Part shown: positions 10,142-18,460 of the stretch, piece by piece
Layout: every line of letters begins with the position of its first letter
How positions within the stretch are numbered: the first letter of the stretch is position 1
Assembly (NCBI RefSeq): GCF_014287675.1
Contig: NZ_JACOPQ010000011.1
Coordinates: forward strand, 1 to 64,000
Reading direction: 5' to 3'
From: Lawsonibacter faecis
Lineage (GTDB): Bacteria; Bacillota; Clostridia; Oscillospirales; Oscillospiraceae
Length of the DNA: 64,000 nt
Program-made: the position numbers and the translations under genes
Notes under the pieces: generated by a model
Told to the model about the DNA's origin: nothing
Databases searched by the model: none
Seen by the model: only the letters and a program-made list of their open reading frames with translations

Positions 10142-10669
10142 ATGAATACAGCCAATAAGCTCACGCTGACCAGGGTGTTCCTCATCCCCCTCTTCCTGGT
10201 GGTCCTCTACCTGGATTTCCCTTATAATCAGCTGATTGCCCTGGCCATCTTCGTTTTGGCCAGCGTGACCGATTTTATCGACGGCTATATCGCCCGGCAC
10301 TACGATCAGGTTACCGACTTCGGCAAGTTCATGGATCCCCTGGCCGACAAGCTGCTGGTCATGGCCGCGCTGATCTGGTTTGTGAGCGCAGGCCGCTTCC
10401 CGGCCTGGGCCATGCTGGTGGTGGTGGCCCGGGAGTTCGCCGTCACGGCCCTGCGGCTCATCGCCGTGGAGGGCGGGCGCGTGATCGCCGCCGCCTGGTC
10501 GGGAAAAATCAAGACCGCATCCACCATGGTGGGCATCTGCGTCATGTTCCTCTTTCCCAACGGCGTGGCGGACGTTGTGGTGATGGCGGTTATCGTCCTG
10601 ACCACCCTCTACTCCGGCGTGGAGTATTTTGTGAAAAACAAGGACGTTATCAACTGGAAAGATATTTAA
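10142..10669 (+). CDS. pgsA: CDP-diacylglycerol--glycerol-3-phosphate 3-phosphatidyltransferase
   Basis: A 175-residue membrane enzyme of the CDP-alcohol phosphatidyltransferase family. It makes phosphatidylglycerol phosphate, the committed step to phosphatidylglycerol and cardiolipin. The signature D-x2-D-G-x2-A-R-x8-G-x3-D-x3-D is present as DFIDGYIARHYDQVTDFGKFMDPLADK. There are four to five membrane helices, and NKLTLTRVFLIP opens the protein. ATG 10142 has GAGGAGGA upstream. It forms an operon with rimO (4-bp spacing), a common pair in Clostridia. Confidence 0.95.
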   Translation: MNTANKLTLTRVFLIPLFLVVLYLDFPYNQLIALAIFVLASVTDFIDGYIARHYDQVTDFGKFMDPLADKLLVMAALIWFVSAGRFPAWAMLVVVAREFAVTALRLIAVEGGRVIAAAWSGKIKTASTMVGICVMFLFPNGVADVVVMAVIVLTTLYSGVEYFVKNKDVINWKDI

Positions 10670-10673
10670 ACAG

Positions 10674-10710
10674 AAAAAATGGGGTGAAACAATCGTTTCA
10701 CCCCATTTTT
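10674..10710 (+). terminator. Intrinsic terminator after pgsA
   Basis: A stem GGGGTGAAAC/GTTTCACCCC with an A-tract on the 5' side and six T on the 3' side follows pgsA directly. It works in both orientations and ends the rimO-pgsA operon. Confidence 0.9.
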
Positions 10711-10847
10711 TCTGTGTTGCGATACTCTGTTCGCCACCGGGGCAATGAGGAGCAATACCGCACTTCAAAAAAAGAGCTGTGAGAATGGCCTCTACATGTT
10801 TCCGAAACGGAAAGGTCTTCCCAGTCGCTGCGCATCCGAGGTCCCTT

Positions 10848-11225
10848 TCATCTGGGACTGCCGCTGCTCCGGGGCATCCCGCCTGCACGGGAGCCGGGCC
10901 GCGCCGCGGCGTGTACGAGTCCAAGGTAAATCCACGCCCCCGCCAGATAGGCCGGCAAATCAAGCGGGTCGCATACCGCCCCCGGCTTGTAGAGCGGCGT
11001 GACCAGCTCCCAGAAGAGGCCGCACAACAGGGCGAAGCCCGTAACAGACAGGGGGCGCGTCAGGGGTGGGAGCCGTGCTAAAATCAGCAGGAGGGCGGCA
11101 ATGGCGGGAATCAGCGCCCCTGCCAGCAGATCGCTGAAATACCAGGCGAAAAACAGGTGGACAGCCCCCGTGGTCCCAGGGAGGAAAAACAGCCGGTTGC
11201 AGAGATAGAGCAGGGCCGCGGCCAA
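10848..11225 (-). CDS. Small hypothetical membrane protein
   Basis: A 125-residue reading frame on the reverse strand with three or four hydrophobic segments (VHLFFAWYFSDLLAGALIP, a leucine/isoleucine-rich segment, FALLCGLFWELVTPL and LPAYLAGAWIYLGLV). The hydrophobic pattern and the acidic/aromatic W-E pair are protein-like. The only convenient start is TTG at 11225, without a clear ribosome site. It begins 30 bp after the zinc-ribbon gene and is likely co-transcribed with it. I do not recognise the family; it could be a VanZ-like or folate-ECF-like small membrane protein, but this is a guess. Confidence 0.5.
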   Translation of the reverse strand: MAAALLYLCNRLFFLPGTTGAVHLFFAWYFSDLLAGALIPAIAALLLILARLPPLTRPLSVTGFALLCGLFWELVTPLYKPGAVCDPLDLPAYLAGAWIYLGLVHAAARPGSRAGGMPRSSGSPR

Positions 11226-11254
11226 TATCAGCCCGCACTGGGGGACGCACCGCC

Positions 11255-11740
11255 TCAGAACAGGGAGAGCAGAACAACGGCCACGATAATTCCCACCACG
11301 ACGGCCAGCACCGTCCCGCCAAACCCCAATCCGCCCTCCGCGCGCCCCGGTTCGGACGGAGGCGGAGTAGGGTCCGCGCGGGCCATATCCTCCTGGGTTA
11401 GAGTCTCCTCGTCCCGGACCACCTTGACCACGCCGCAGTTTTCAAAGGCCCGGGCCGAGGCATAGGCCTCCTTCAGCGTAAGTCCCTGCCAGACCGGGAA
11501 GGGGAGGTTCCCAACGGCGTCGCAAGCCTCGCAACGGGTCATCCCCGCCCTGTTCTGAAGCGTCTCCAGAACTTCCTCGGGTTTGGGGACGTCGCTCATC
11601 AGCACGACGGCGTAGGTGCCCTCCCGCGGGGCGGGTCCGGCCTCCCGCGCCTCCTGGGCCAAAGGGTATCCGCAGTGGATGCAGGCCGGGGCCTGGTCGG
11701 AGATCTCTTTTCCGCACTCGGGACAGTGAATGAGCGCCAT
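11255..11740 (-). CDS. Zinc-ribbon membrane-anchored hypothetical protein
   Basis: A 161-residue protein. The N-terminus is a zinc ribbon with two CxxC knuckles (HCPECG and CIHCG). The middle resembles a small ribosomal L7/L12-like fold (VPKPEEVLETLQ... LKEAYASARAFENCGVVKVV), with another CxxC pair at RCEACD. A proline-rich linker leads to one C-terminal membrane helix (GTVLAVVVGIIVAVVLLSLF). Similar zinc-ribbon plus TM proteins are common in Firmicutes and have no defined role. The start ATG has a GGGAGG site. Confidence 0.75.
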   Translation of the reverse strand: MALIHCPECGKEISDQAPACIHCGYPLAQEAREAGPAPREGTYAVVLMSDVPKPEEVLETLQNRAGMTRCEACDAVGNLPFPVWQGLTLKEAYASARAFENCGVVKVVRDEETLTQEDMARADPTPPPSEPGRAEGGLGFGGTVLAVVVGIIVAVVLLSLF

Positions 11741-11977
11741 AGGCTGCCTCCCTTCGGTTGCCGTTTACTACAGCCCAAGCATACCATAAAAGCAGATAAC
11801 ACGCAATGGTCCGGTGTCCGCAGCGTTTTTATGGTAAAAATGAATAAAAATTTTTAGGACAAATGACTTTTTGTTTTACAAACGCGTCGCTTCAATCGTC
11901 CCAGCCCTTGGGAGACAAGGCCTCCGGCCTATGGACTGACGCTCCAAATGCTGTCAAATTGCACAGAGGAGCGGGCC

Positions 11978-12006
11978 TTGACAAGGGGAGCGTTAGTGAT
12001 TATAAT
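11978..12006 (+). promoter_or_regulatory. Consensus sigma-A promoter of the purine operon
   Basis: TTGACA (11978-11983), 17-bp spacer, TATAAT (12001-12006): a full match to the housekeeping consensus. Transcription should start near 12013, about 30 bases ahead of the first riboswitch aptamer. No gene lies between 11741 and 12368. Confidence 0.88.
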
Positions 12007-12039
12007 AAAAGCACAACAGGAAGACAAGTGAAGAGCGAC

Positions 12040-12108
12040 AGACTTATATAGGCCCATAATTGGTTGGGCGTCTCTACCAGCTACCGGAAATAGCTGCGCT
12101 ATAAGTCT
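12040..12108 (+). ncRNA. Purine-riboswitch-family aptamer, copy 1
   Basis: A three-way junction of the purine riboswitch fold. P1 is AGACTTATA (12040-12048) with TATAAGTCT (12100-12108). P2 is GCCCA/TGGGC with the TTGG loop segment, J2/3 contains the conserved TCTACC, and P3 is CAGCTA/TAGCTG with loop CCGGAA. The nucleotide before TAT at the 3' junction is C, the guanine-type specificity position. The junction before it reads CGC rather than the usual AC, and P2 is shorter than in the classical xpt aptamer, so this may be a variant ligand class. It sits in the leader of a guanine deaminase operon. Confidence 0.85.
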
Positions 12109-12209
12109 CTGAGAGCAAGATCTGTTTTTGGAGGCGGCGGCAGCGTGGACGGCGGCTTTTTTGCTGCCCTTGTTCCCGGCGTGCCGATTCCAGCTCAAAA
12201 CTGAATGCA

Positions 12210-12279
12210 GGAACTTATATAGGCCCGAGATTGGTCGGGCGTCTCTACCAGTTGCCGTAACAGCTGCGCTATGAGTTCC
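12210..12279 (+). ncRNA. Purine-riboswitch-family aptamer, copy 2
   Basis: The second aptamer in tandem with the same architecture. P1 is GGAACTTATA (12210-12219) with TATGAGTTCC (12270-12279). P2 is GCCCGA/TCGGGC around GATTGG, J2/3 is TCTACC, and P3 is CAGTTG/CAGCTG with loop CCGTAA. The 3' P1 strand can instead pair with 12289-12303 (CCGGGATACTTATA segment), giving a near-perfect alternative hairpin that excludes P1; this is the expected switching element. The 18-base sequence GGACGGCGGCTTTTTTGC follows both copies (12147-12164 and 12310-12327). The downstream start codon is at 12369. Confidence 0.85.
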
Positions 12280-12368
12280 CGGTAAACGGCCGGGATACTT
12301 ATACGCTTCGGACGGCGGCTTTTTTGCGCCCATTTGTCCGATCCCGCCGGATTAAGGGGAGGCAGGCT

Positions 12369-13646
12369 ATGAACAGCAATTCCTTCGTACTGAAAGGGGA
12401 CTTCTGCTACAGCAGGGACCCCAGGCACCTGGAGACCGTGCGGGACGGCTTCCTGGTCTCGGTGGACGGCGTGTCCGCCGGTATCTATCAGATTCTGCCC
12501 GAGCCCTACTGGGGCCTGCCTGTGGAGGACTGGAGCGGCAGGCTCATCATCCCCGGCCTCACCGACCTCCACGTCCACGCACCGCAGTACGCCTTCCGGG
12601 GGCTGGGCATGGACCTGGAGCTGCTGGACTGGCTGGAGGCCCATGTCTTCCCGGAGGAGGCCAAGTACCGGGACCTGGACTACGCCGGGAAGGCCTACGG
12701 GATTTTCGCCGGGGACCTGAAACGGGGGGCCACCACCCGGGCCTGCATCTTTGCCACGGCCCATACCGAGGCCACCGAGCTTTTGATGGATCTCCTGGAG
12801 GAGACCGGCCTGGAGACCCTGGTGGGCCGGGTGAACATGGACCGCAACTGCCCGGACTTCATCCGGGAGAGCGGTGCGCGCAGCTCCGCCAAGGAGACGG
12901 TGCGCTGGCTGGAGGAGACCTCGGGCAAGTACCGCCGCACCCGCCCCATTCTGACCCCCCGCTTCATCCCCTCCTGCACCGACGAGCTGATGGAACGCCT
13001 TGCGGAGATTCAGCGGGAATACCATCTCCCCGTCCAGTCCCACCTGTCGGAGAACGGTGGAGAGGGCGCCTGGGTTCAGGAGCTGTGTCCGGCCTCCCGT
13101 TTTTACGGGGACGCCTATGACGCCTTCGGCCTCTTCGGCGGCGGGGCGAAGACCATTATGGCCCACTGTGTGCTCTCCTGCGACGAGGAGATTGCGCTGA
13201 TGAAGGAACGGGGCGTGTATATCGCCCACTGTCCACAGTCCAATACCAACCTGTCCTCCGGTGTGGCCCCCGTGCGGCGCTACCTGGACGAGGGCCTGAA
13301 CATCGGCCTGGGCAGCGACGTGGCGGGCGGGTCCAGCCTCTCCATACTCCGCGCCGTGGCGGATGCGGTGCAGTGCTCCAAGCTGCGCTGGCGGCTGCTG
13401 GACCAGACCCTGGCCCCCCTGACGGTGGCCGAGGCCTTCTGGCTGGGCACCGTGGGCGGCGGTTCCTTCTTCGGCAAGGTGGGTTCCTTCGCCCCGGGCT
13501 ACGAGCTGGATGCCGTGGTCCTGGACGACAGCCATTTGAAAACCCCGCTGGAACTCAGCGTGGGCGACCGCCTGGAGCGGGCAGTCTATCTGACGGAAGA
13601 GAGGGATGTGGCAGCGAAATACGTCAAGGGGCAGAAAATCTTTTAA
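12369..13646 (+). CDS. guaD: Guanine deaminase (amidohydrolase)
   Basis: A 425-residue metal-dependent amidohydrolase that should convert guanine to xanthine and ammonia. The metal site HVHAPQY (first HxH), the His in HLSENGGE, the AHCVLSCDEEI segment and LGSDVAGG (metal Asp) are in order, and HVHAPQYAFRGLGMDLELLDWL is typical of guanine deaminase. An 8-oxoguanine deaminase activity cannot be excluded. ATG 12369 has GGGGAGG six bases upstream. It is the first gene after two riboswitch-family aptamers and precedes a purine permease and xanthine dehydrogenase, whose substrate it produces. Confidence 0.88.
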   Translation: MNSNSFVLKGDFCYSRDPRHLETVRDGFLVSVDGVSAGIYQILPEPYWGLPVEDWSGRLIIPGLTDLHVHAPQYAFRGLGMDLELLDWLEAHVFPEEAKYRDLDYAGKAYGIFAGDLKRGATTRACIFATAHTEATELLMDLLEETGLETLVGRVNMDRNCPDFIRESGARSSAKETVRWLEETSGKYRRTRPILTPRFIPSCTDELMERLAEIQREYHLPVQSHLSENGGEGAWVQELCPASRFYGDAYDAFGLFGGGAKTIMAHCVLSCDEEIALMKERGVYIAHCPQSNTNLSSGVAPVRRYLDEGLNIGLGSDVAGGSSLSILRAVADAVQCSKLRWRLLDQTLAPLTVAEAFWLGTVGGGSFFGKVGSFAPGYELDAVVLDDSHLKTPLELSVGDRLERAVYLTEERDVAAKYVKGQKIF

Positions 13647-13749
13647 ATCCGTGCGAACCGTGGGAAACTCATCGTGGTAAGGAGACAGAGGCGGCAGGTG
13701 TGTGCCGCTTTTGTCCCGAAGCTCTATGAATGAAAGAGAGGGTCCAATC

Positions 13750-15156
13750 ATGAGTACACCGACAAAAGCCCCCAGCGGCACACTGGACAGAGTGTTCCAC
13801 CTCAGCGAGCGGCATACCGACGTCAAGACCGAGATCATCGCGGGCGTCACCACCTTCATGACCATGGCGTACATCCTGGCGGTCAACCCCGACATCCTCA
13901 GCGCGTCCGGCATGGACAAGGGCGCGGTCTTCACGGCCACCTGCATCGCCTCCATCCTGGCGACCGTACTGATGGCGGTCTTCTCCAACTACCCCTTCGT
14001 CCTCTCCGCCGGCATGGGCCTGAACGCCTATTTTGCCTTTACCGTGTGCGGCAACATGGGCTACTCCTGGCAGATGGCGCTGGCCGCCGTCTTCGTGGAG
14101 GGCGTCATTTTCATCCTGCTCTCCCTCACCAAGGTCCGCGAGGCCATCTTCAACGCCATCCCCATGCCCCTCAAGCACGCGGTATCGGCGGGCATCGGCC
14201 TCTTCATCGCCTTTATCGGCCTGCAAAACTGCAAGCTGGTGGTGGAAAACGCCAGCACCAAGGTCAGCGTCTACAACTGGCACAACAACGCCGCCATCTT
14301 CAACACCGAGGGCATCACCGTCCTTCTGGCGGTCATCGGCGTGCTCATCACCGCCGTCCTGGTGGTGAAAAGGGTCAAGGGCAACATCCTCTGGGGCATC
14401 CTGGCAACCTGGCTGCTGGGCATCCTCTGCGAGCTGGTGGGCCTCTATGTCCCCAACCCGGACATGGGCTTCTTCAGCGTGCTGCCCAACTTCACCTCCG
14501 GCTTCGGCGTGCCCAGCATCCTGCCCACCCTGGGTCAGGTGGACTTCTCCGCCCTCATCAGTGGGAAATGGCTGGACTTCCTGGTGGTGGTCTTCGCCTT
14601 CCTCTTCGTGGACATGTTCGACACCCTGGGCACCCTTATCGGCGTGGCCTCCAAGGCCGATATGCTGGATAAGGACGGCAAGCTGCCTAAAATCCGCGGC
14701 GCTCTGCTGGCCGACGCCGTCGGAACCTCCGCCGGCGCCCTGCTGGGCACCTCCACCATCACCACCTTCGTGGAGAGCGCCTCCGGCGTGTCCGAGGGCG
14801 GCCGCACCGGTCTCACCGGCCTCGTCTCCGCGGCGCTGTTCGGCGTGGCTCTTTTCCTGTCTCCCATCTTCCTGGCCATCCCCTCCTTCGCCACCGCCCC
14901 GGCTCTCATCGTCGTGGGCTTCCTGATGGTCAGCGCCGTCCTCAAAATCGACCTCAACAACCCGTTTGAGGGCATCCCCGCCTTCATCTGCATCATGGCC
15001 ATGCCCTTCATGTATTCCATCAGCGAGGGTATCGCCATGGGCACCATCTCCTACGTGGTCATCAACCTCTTCGGCGGCAAGGAGCGCCGCAAGACCATCA
15101 GCATCGTCATGTATATCCTGGCCATCCTCTTTGTCCTCAAGTATATCCTCATTTAA
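13750..15156 (+). CDS. NCS2-family (AzgA-type) guanine/hypoxanthine permease
   Basis: A 468-residue purine transporter with about 12-14 membrane segments. The AzgA-type opening TEIIAGVTTFMTMAYILAVNP, the motif GMGLNAYFAF, and the substrate-site segment FVDMFDTLGTL followed by LGTSTITTFVESASG identify the NCS2 purine branch rather than uracil/xanthine permeases. The start at 13750 follows GAGAGGG; an upstream in-frame start at 13702 lacks one. Located between guanine deaminase and xanthine dehydrogenase genes, it should bring in guanine or hypoxanthine for catabolism. Confidence 0.9.
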   Translation: MSTPTKAPSGTLDRVFHLSERHTDVKTEIIAGVTTFMTMAYILAVNPDILSASGMDKGAVFTATCIASILATVLMAVFSNYPFVLSAGMGLNAYFAFTVCGNMGYSWQMALAAVFVEGVIFILLSLTKVREAIFNAIPMPLKHAVSAGIGLFIAFIGLQNCKLVVENASTKVSVYNWHNNAAIFNTEGITVLLAVIGVLITAVLVVKRVKGNILWGILATWLLGILCELVGLYVPNPDMGFFSVLPNFTSGFGVPSILPTLGQVDFSALISGKWLDFLVVVFAFLFVDMFDTLGTLIGVASKADMLDKDGKLPKIRGALLADAVGTSAGALLGTSTITTFVESASGVSEGGRTGLTGLVSAALFGVALFLSPIFLAIPSFATAPALIVVGFLMVSAVLKIDLNNPFEGIPAFICIMAMPFMYSISEGIAMGTISYVVINLFGGKERRKTISIVMYILAILFVLKYILI

Positions 15157-15232
15157 CACCGACTGCGCGACTGGCCCGGTCCTCTGGGGAGGGCCGGGCC
15201 ATGCATCATTCCTCTGAAAGGGAGTGCCCCAT

Positions 15233-17524
15233 ATGGAAATCGGAATCCCCAAAATCCGCGTGGACGCCGCCGACAAGGTCACCGGAGCGGCCAAATACAC
15301 CGGCGACCTGGAGCCGAGGGACTGCCTGGTTGCCCGGGTGGTCCACAGTACCATCGCCAACGGGCGGGTGGTGTCCATCGACGTCTCCGAGGCGGAGAAA
15401 GTGCCCGGAGTGGTGAGAATCCTTACCTGCTTCGACGTACCTGACATCCAGTTCCCCACCCCCGGCCACCCCTGGAGTGTGGAGGCCGCCCACCAGGACG
15501 TGTCCGACCGCAAGCTTTTAAATCAAAGGGTCCGGGTCTACGGGGACGATATCGCCGCCGTGGTGGCGGTGGACGACGTGGCCGCCGCCCGGGCCGTCCG
15601 GGCCGTTCGGGTGGAGTACGAGGAGTACCCCGCCTGCGTCACGGTGGACGACGCGCTGAACTCCTCCGCGCCCCCCATCCACGAGGAGAAGCCGGACAAC
15701 GTGCTGGTCCGCTCCGCCCTCAGCGTGGGCGATATGACCTTCGACGAGGCCGCGGCCTCTGAGCCGGACCTCCTCCGGCTGGAAAAGACCTATGAGACCC
15801 AGACCGTCCAGCACTGCCACATTGAGCCGCCGGTCTCCCACGCCTATATGGCGGGCGGGAAGATCACCGTGGTGACCTCCACCCAGATTCCCCATATCGT
15901 CCGCCGGGTCATCGGCCAGGCCCTGGGCATTCCCTGGGGGGATGTGCGGGTGGTGAAGCCCTACATCGGCGGCGGCTTCGGCAACAAGCAGGACGTCCTC
16001 TACGAGCCGCTGAACGCCTGGCTCTGCCAGCAGGTGGGGGGCCGCTGTGTCAAGTTGGAGATTTCCCGTGAGGAAACTCTGGCCAATACCCGCGTCCGCC
16101 ACGCCATCCGCTTCCAGGTGGAGGCCGCCGTCCGGCCGGACGGCGCGGTGGTGGCCCGGCGGCTGAGAGCCGACTCCAACCAGGGGGGCTACGCCTCCCA
16201 CGGCCACGCCATTGTGGCCAACGCCGCCAACTGCTTCAAGCAGCTCTACCGGGACCGCAAGGCACTGGAGGCCCAGTGCCGCACCGTCTACACCAACATC
16301 GCCACCGGCGGGGCCATGCGGGGGTACGGCATTCCCCAGGCCGACTTCGCCGCCGAGTGCATGGCGGACGACTTGGCGGCCCTGGTGGGCATGGACCCGC
16401 TGGAGTTCCGCTATCTCAACTGCATGGGGCCCGACTACGAGGACCCCCACACCCATGTGAAGTTCAACAGCTACGGCCTCAAGGCCTGCATGGAGAAGGG
16501 CGCCGGGTTCATCGGCTGGAAGGAGCTGCGGGAGAAGTACAGGGGCCAGACCGGCCCCGTCCGCCGTGGCGTGGGCATGGCCATCTTCTGCTATAAGACC
16601 GGCGTGCACCCTATCAGCCTGGAGACCGCCTCCTGCCGGATGCTCCTCAACCAGGACGGCTCGGTACAGCTCCAGATGGGGGCCACCGAGATCGGCCAGG
16701 GAGCCGACACCGTCTTCATCCAGATGGCGGCGGAGTGCACCGGCATCCCCGCCGGGCGCATCCACATCGTCTCCGCCCAGGACACCGATACCGCCCCCTT
16801 CGACACCGGGGCCTACGCCTCCCGCCAGACCTACGTCAGCGGCAAGGCGGTGAAGAAGACCGGCGCGGTCTTTAAAAGGCGCATCCTGGACTACGCCGCC
16901 GGCATGCTCTCCCGGCCGGCGGAGGCCCTGGACCTCCGGGGCGGGGAGATCGTGGACGCATCCTCCGGCGCGGCCCTCCTGCCCCTGGGCGAGGTGGCCG
17001 TCACCGCATTCTACTCCCTGGACAAGTCGGTACATATCTCCGCCGAGGAGACCTCCCACTGCAAGGAGAACACCTTCGCCAGCGGCGTGTGCTTCTGCGA
17101 GGTGGAGGTGGATATTCCCATGGGGAAGGTGAAGGTGCTTAATATCGTCAACGTCCACGACTCCGGCGTGCTCATCAACCCCAAGCTGGCCGAGGCACAG
17201 GTACACGGCGGCATGAGCATGGGCCTGGGGTACGCGCTGGGCGAGGAACTGATCTACGACGGCAAGGCCCGGCCCCTGAACCCCAACCTCCTGGACTACA
17301 AGCTCCCCACGGTGATGGACACCCCCAAGCTCAACGCCCTCTTCGTGGAGGTTCCCGACCCCACCGGCCCCTTCGGCAACAAGGCCCTGGGCGAGCCGCC
17401 CGCCATCCCCGTGGCCCCCGCCGTCCGCAACGCCGTCCTCCACGCCACCGGCGTGGCCGTGGACTCCCTGCCCCTCACGCCCCAGAAGCTGGTGGAGCGC
17501 TTCACCCAGGCGGGACTGATCTAA
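15233..17524 (+). CDS. xdhA: Xanthine dehydrogenase, molybdopterin-binding subunit
   Basis: A 763-residue large subunit of the molybdenum hydroxylase family. The a/b-hammerhead domain opens with KVTGAAKYTGDL. Cofactor motifs are GGGFGNKQD, TGGAMRGYG, MGATEIGQGAD and the C-terminal LGEPPAIP, whose Glu is the catalytic base. It hydroxylates xanthine or hypoxanthine towards urate with the FAD and 2Fe-2S subunits encoded next. ATG 15233 is chosen over the in-frame GTG at 15224 by its distance from GGGAG. Selectivity for xanthine is inferred from the operon; related enzymes act on other heterocycles. Confidence 0.9.
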   Translation: MEIGIPKIRVDAADKVTGAAKYTGDLEPRDCLVARVVHSTIANGRVVSIDVSEAEKVPGVVRILTCFDVPDIQFPTPGHPWSVEAAHQDVSDRKLLNQRVRVYGDDIAAVVAVDDVAAARAVRAVRVEYEEYPACVTVDDALNSSAPPIHEEKPDNVLVRSALSVGDMTFDEAAASEPDLLRLEKTYETQTVQHCHIEPPVSHAYMAGGKITVVTSTQIPHIVRRVIGQALGIPWGDVRVVKPYIGGGFGNKQDVLYEPLNAWLCQQVGGRCVKLEISREETLANTRVRHAIRFQVEAAVRPDGAVVARRLRADSNQGGYASHGHAIVANAANCFKQLYRDRKALEAQCRTVYTNIATGGAMRGYGIPQADFAAECMADDLAALVGMDPLEFRYLNCMGPDYEDPHTHVKFNSYGLKACMEKGAGFIGWKELREKYRGQTGPVRRGVGMAIFCYKTGVHPISLETASCRMLLNQDGSVQLQMGATEIGQGADTVFIQMAAECTGIPAGRIHIVSAQDTDTAPFDTGAYASRQTYVSGKAVKKTGAVFKRRILDYAAGMLSRPAEALDLRGGEIVDASSGAALLPLGEVAVTAFYSLDKSVHISAEETSHCKENTFASGVCFCEVEVDIPMGKVKVLNIVNVHDSGVLINPKLAEAQVHGGMSMGLGYALGEELIYDGKARPLNPNLLDYKLPTVMDTPKLNALFVEVPDPTGPFGNKALGEPPAIPVAPAVRNAVLHATGVAVDSLPLTPQKLVERFTQAGLI

Positions 17525-17572
17525 TGGAGACGGGCCGCCGGGAGCGGCTGCCCGCGACACAGGAGGCATATT

Positions 17573-18460
17573 ATGTACGATATTGAACGATTTTACCGGG
17601 CGAAGGACGTGCCCGACGCCGTCCGCGCGCTGGAGGCGGACCCGGACGCCATGCTGATCTCCGGCGGCACGGATGTGCTGATCCAGACCCGTGAGGGGAA
17701 GCTGGCCGGGTGCAGCCTGGTGAGCATCAACCAGCTCCCGGAGCTGACGGGCATCCGGATAGAGGAGGACGGCACCATCGTCATCGGCGGCGCCGCCACC
17801 TTCTCGGATATCACCAACAACAAGGCCCTGCAGTCGCGCATCCCCATCCTCTGCTGGGCGGTGGACCAGGTGGGCTCCCCCCAGATCAGAAACGTGGGCA
17901 CCATCGGCGGCAACGTGAGCAACGGCGTCACCTCCGCCGACTCGGCCTCCAGCCTCTTCGCGCTGAACGCCGTGGTGGAGCTGACCGGCCCGGACGGCGT
18001 GCGCCGCCTGCCCATCGCCGACTACTACGCCGGCCCGGGCAAAACGGTGCGGCAGCACAGCGAAATCCTGACCGCCATTCGCATCGCCAGGGCGGATTAT
18101 GAGAATTACGGCGGGCATTATATCAAGTACGGCAAGCGGGAGGCCATGGAGATCGCCACCCTGGGCTGCGCTGTCTGCGTTAAGCTTACGGAGGACAAAC
18201 GGCGCGTGGACGATCTGCGCGTCGCCTTCGGCGTGGCCGCCCCCATCCCCATGCGCTGCCATGAGACCGAGTCGAAGGCGAAGGGCATGGCCCTGGACGC
18301 CGACCTGCTGGACGCCGTGTCCCAGGGGGTGCTGGCCGAGGTGAAGCCCCGGGACAGCTGGCGGGCATCCAGGGCCTTCCGGCTCCAGCTGGTGTCCGAG
18401 CTGAGCCGCCGGGCGCTGAGCCGGGCCATCACGTTTGCGGGAGGTGAAATCCATGCTTGA
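17573..18460 (+). CDS. xdhB: Xanthine dehydrogenase, FAD-binding subunit
   Basis: A 295-residue FAD subunit. FAD contacts are ISGGTDVL near residue 30 and IRNVGTIGGNVSNG near residue 108, and the C-terminal CO-dehydrogenase flavoprotein domain follows. It passes electrons from the 2Fe-2S subunit to NAD or another acceptor. The start ATG has AGGAGG. It lies 48 bp after the molybdopterin subunit gene and overlaps the 2Fe-2S subunit gene by 8 bp, so the three are one translational unit. Confidence 0.93.
   Translation: MYDIERFYRAKDVPDAVRALEADPDAMLISGGTDVLIQTREGKLAGCSLVSINQLPELTGIRIEEDGTIVIGGAATFSDITNNKALQSRIPILCWAVDQVGSPQIRNVGTIGGNVSNGVTSADSASSLFALNAVVELTGPDGVRRLPIADYYAGPGKTVRQHSEILTAIRIARADYENYGGHYIKYGKREAMEIATLGCAVCVKLTEDKRRVDDLRVAFGVAAPIPMRCHETESKAKGMALDADLLDAVSQGVLAEVKPRDSWRASRAFRLQLVSELSRRALSRAITFAGGEIHA

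Noticed and set aside
11929..12333. Reverse-strand 134-codon frame with an internal repeat (GRDARPISGLYKF and GRDAQPIMGLYKS)
   Set aside because: It is the antisense translation of the two tandem aptamers; the repeat is RNA structure, not protein.
13669..15513. Long reverse-strand frame of 614 codons opposite the NCS2 permease
   Set aside because: It is rich in His/Gly/Asp, lies fully antisense to a clear permease gene, and results from the GC-biased codon use of the forward gene.
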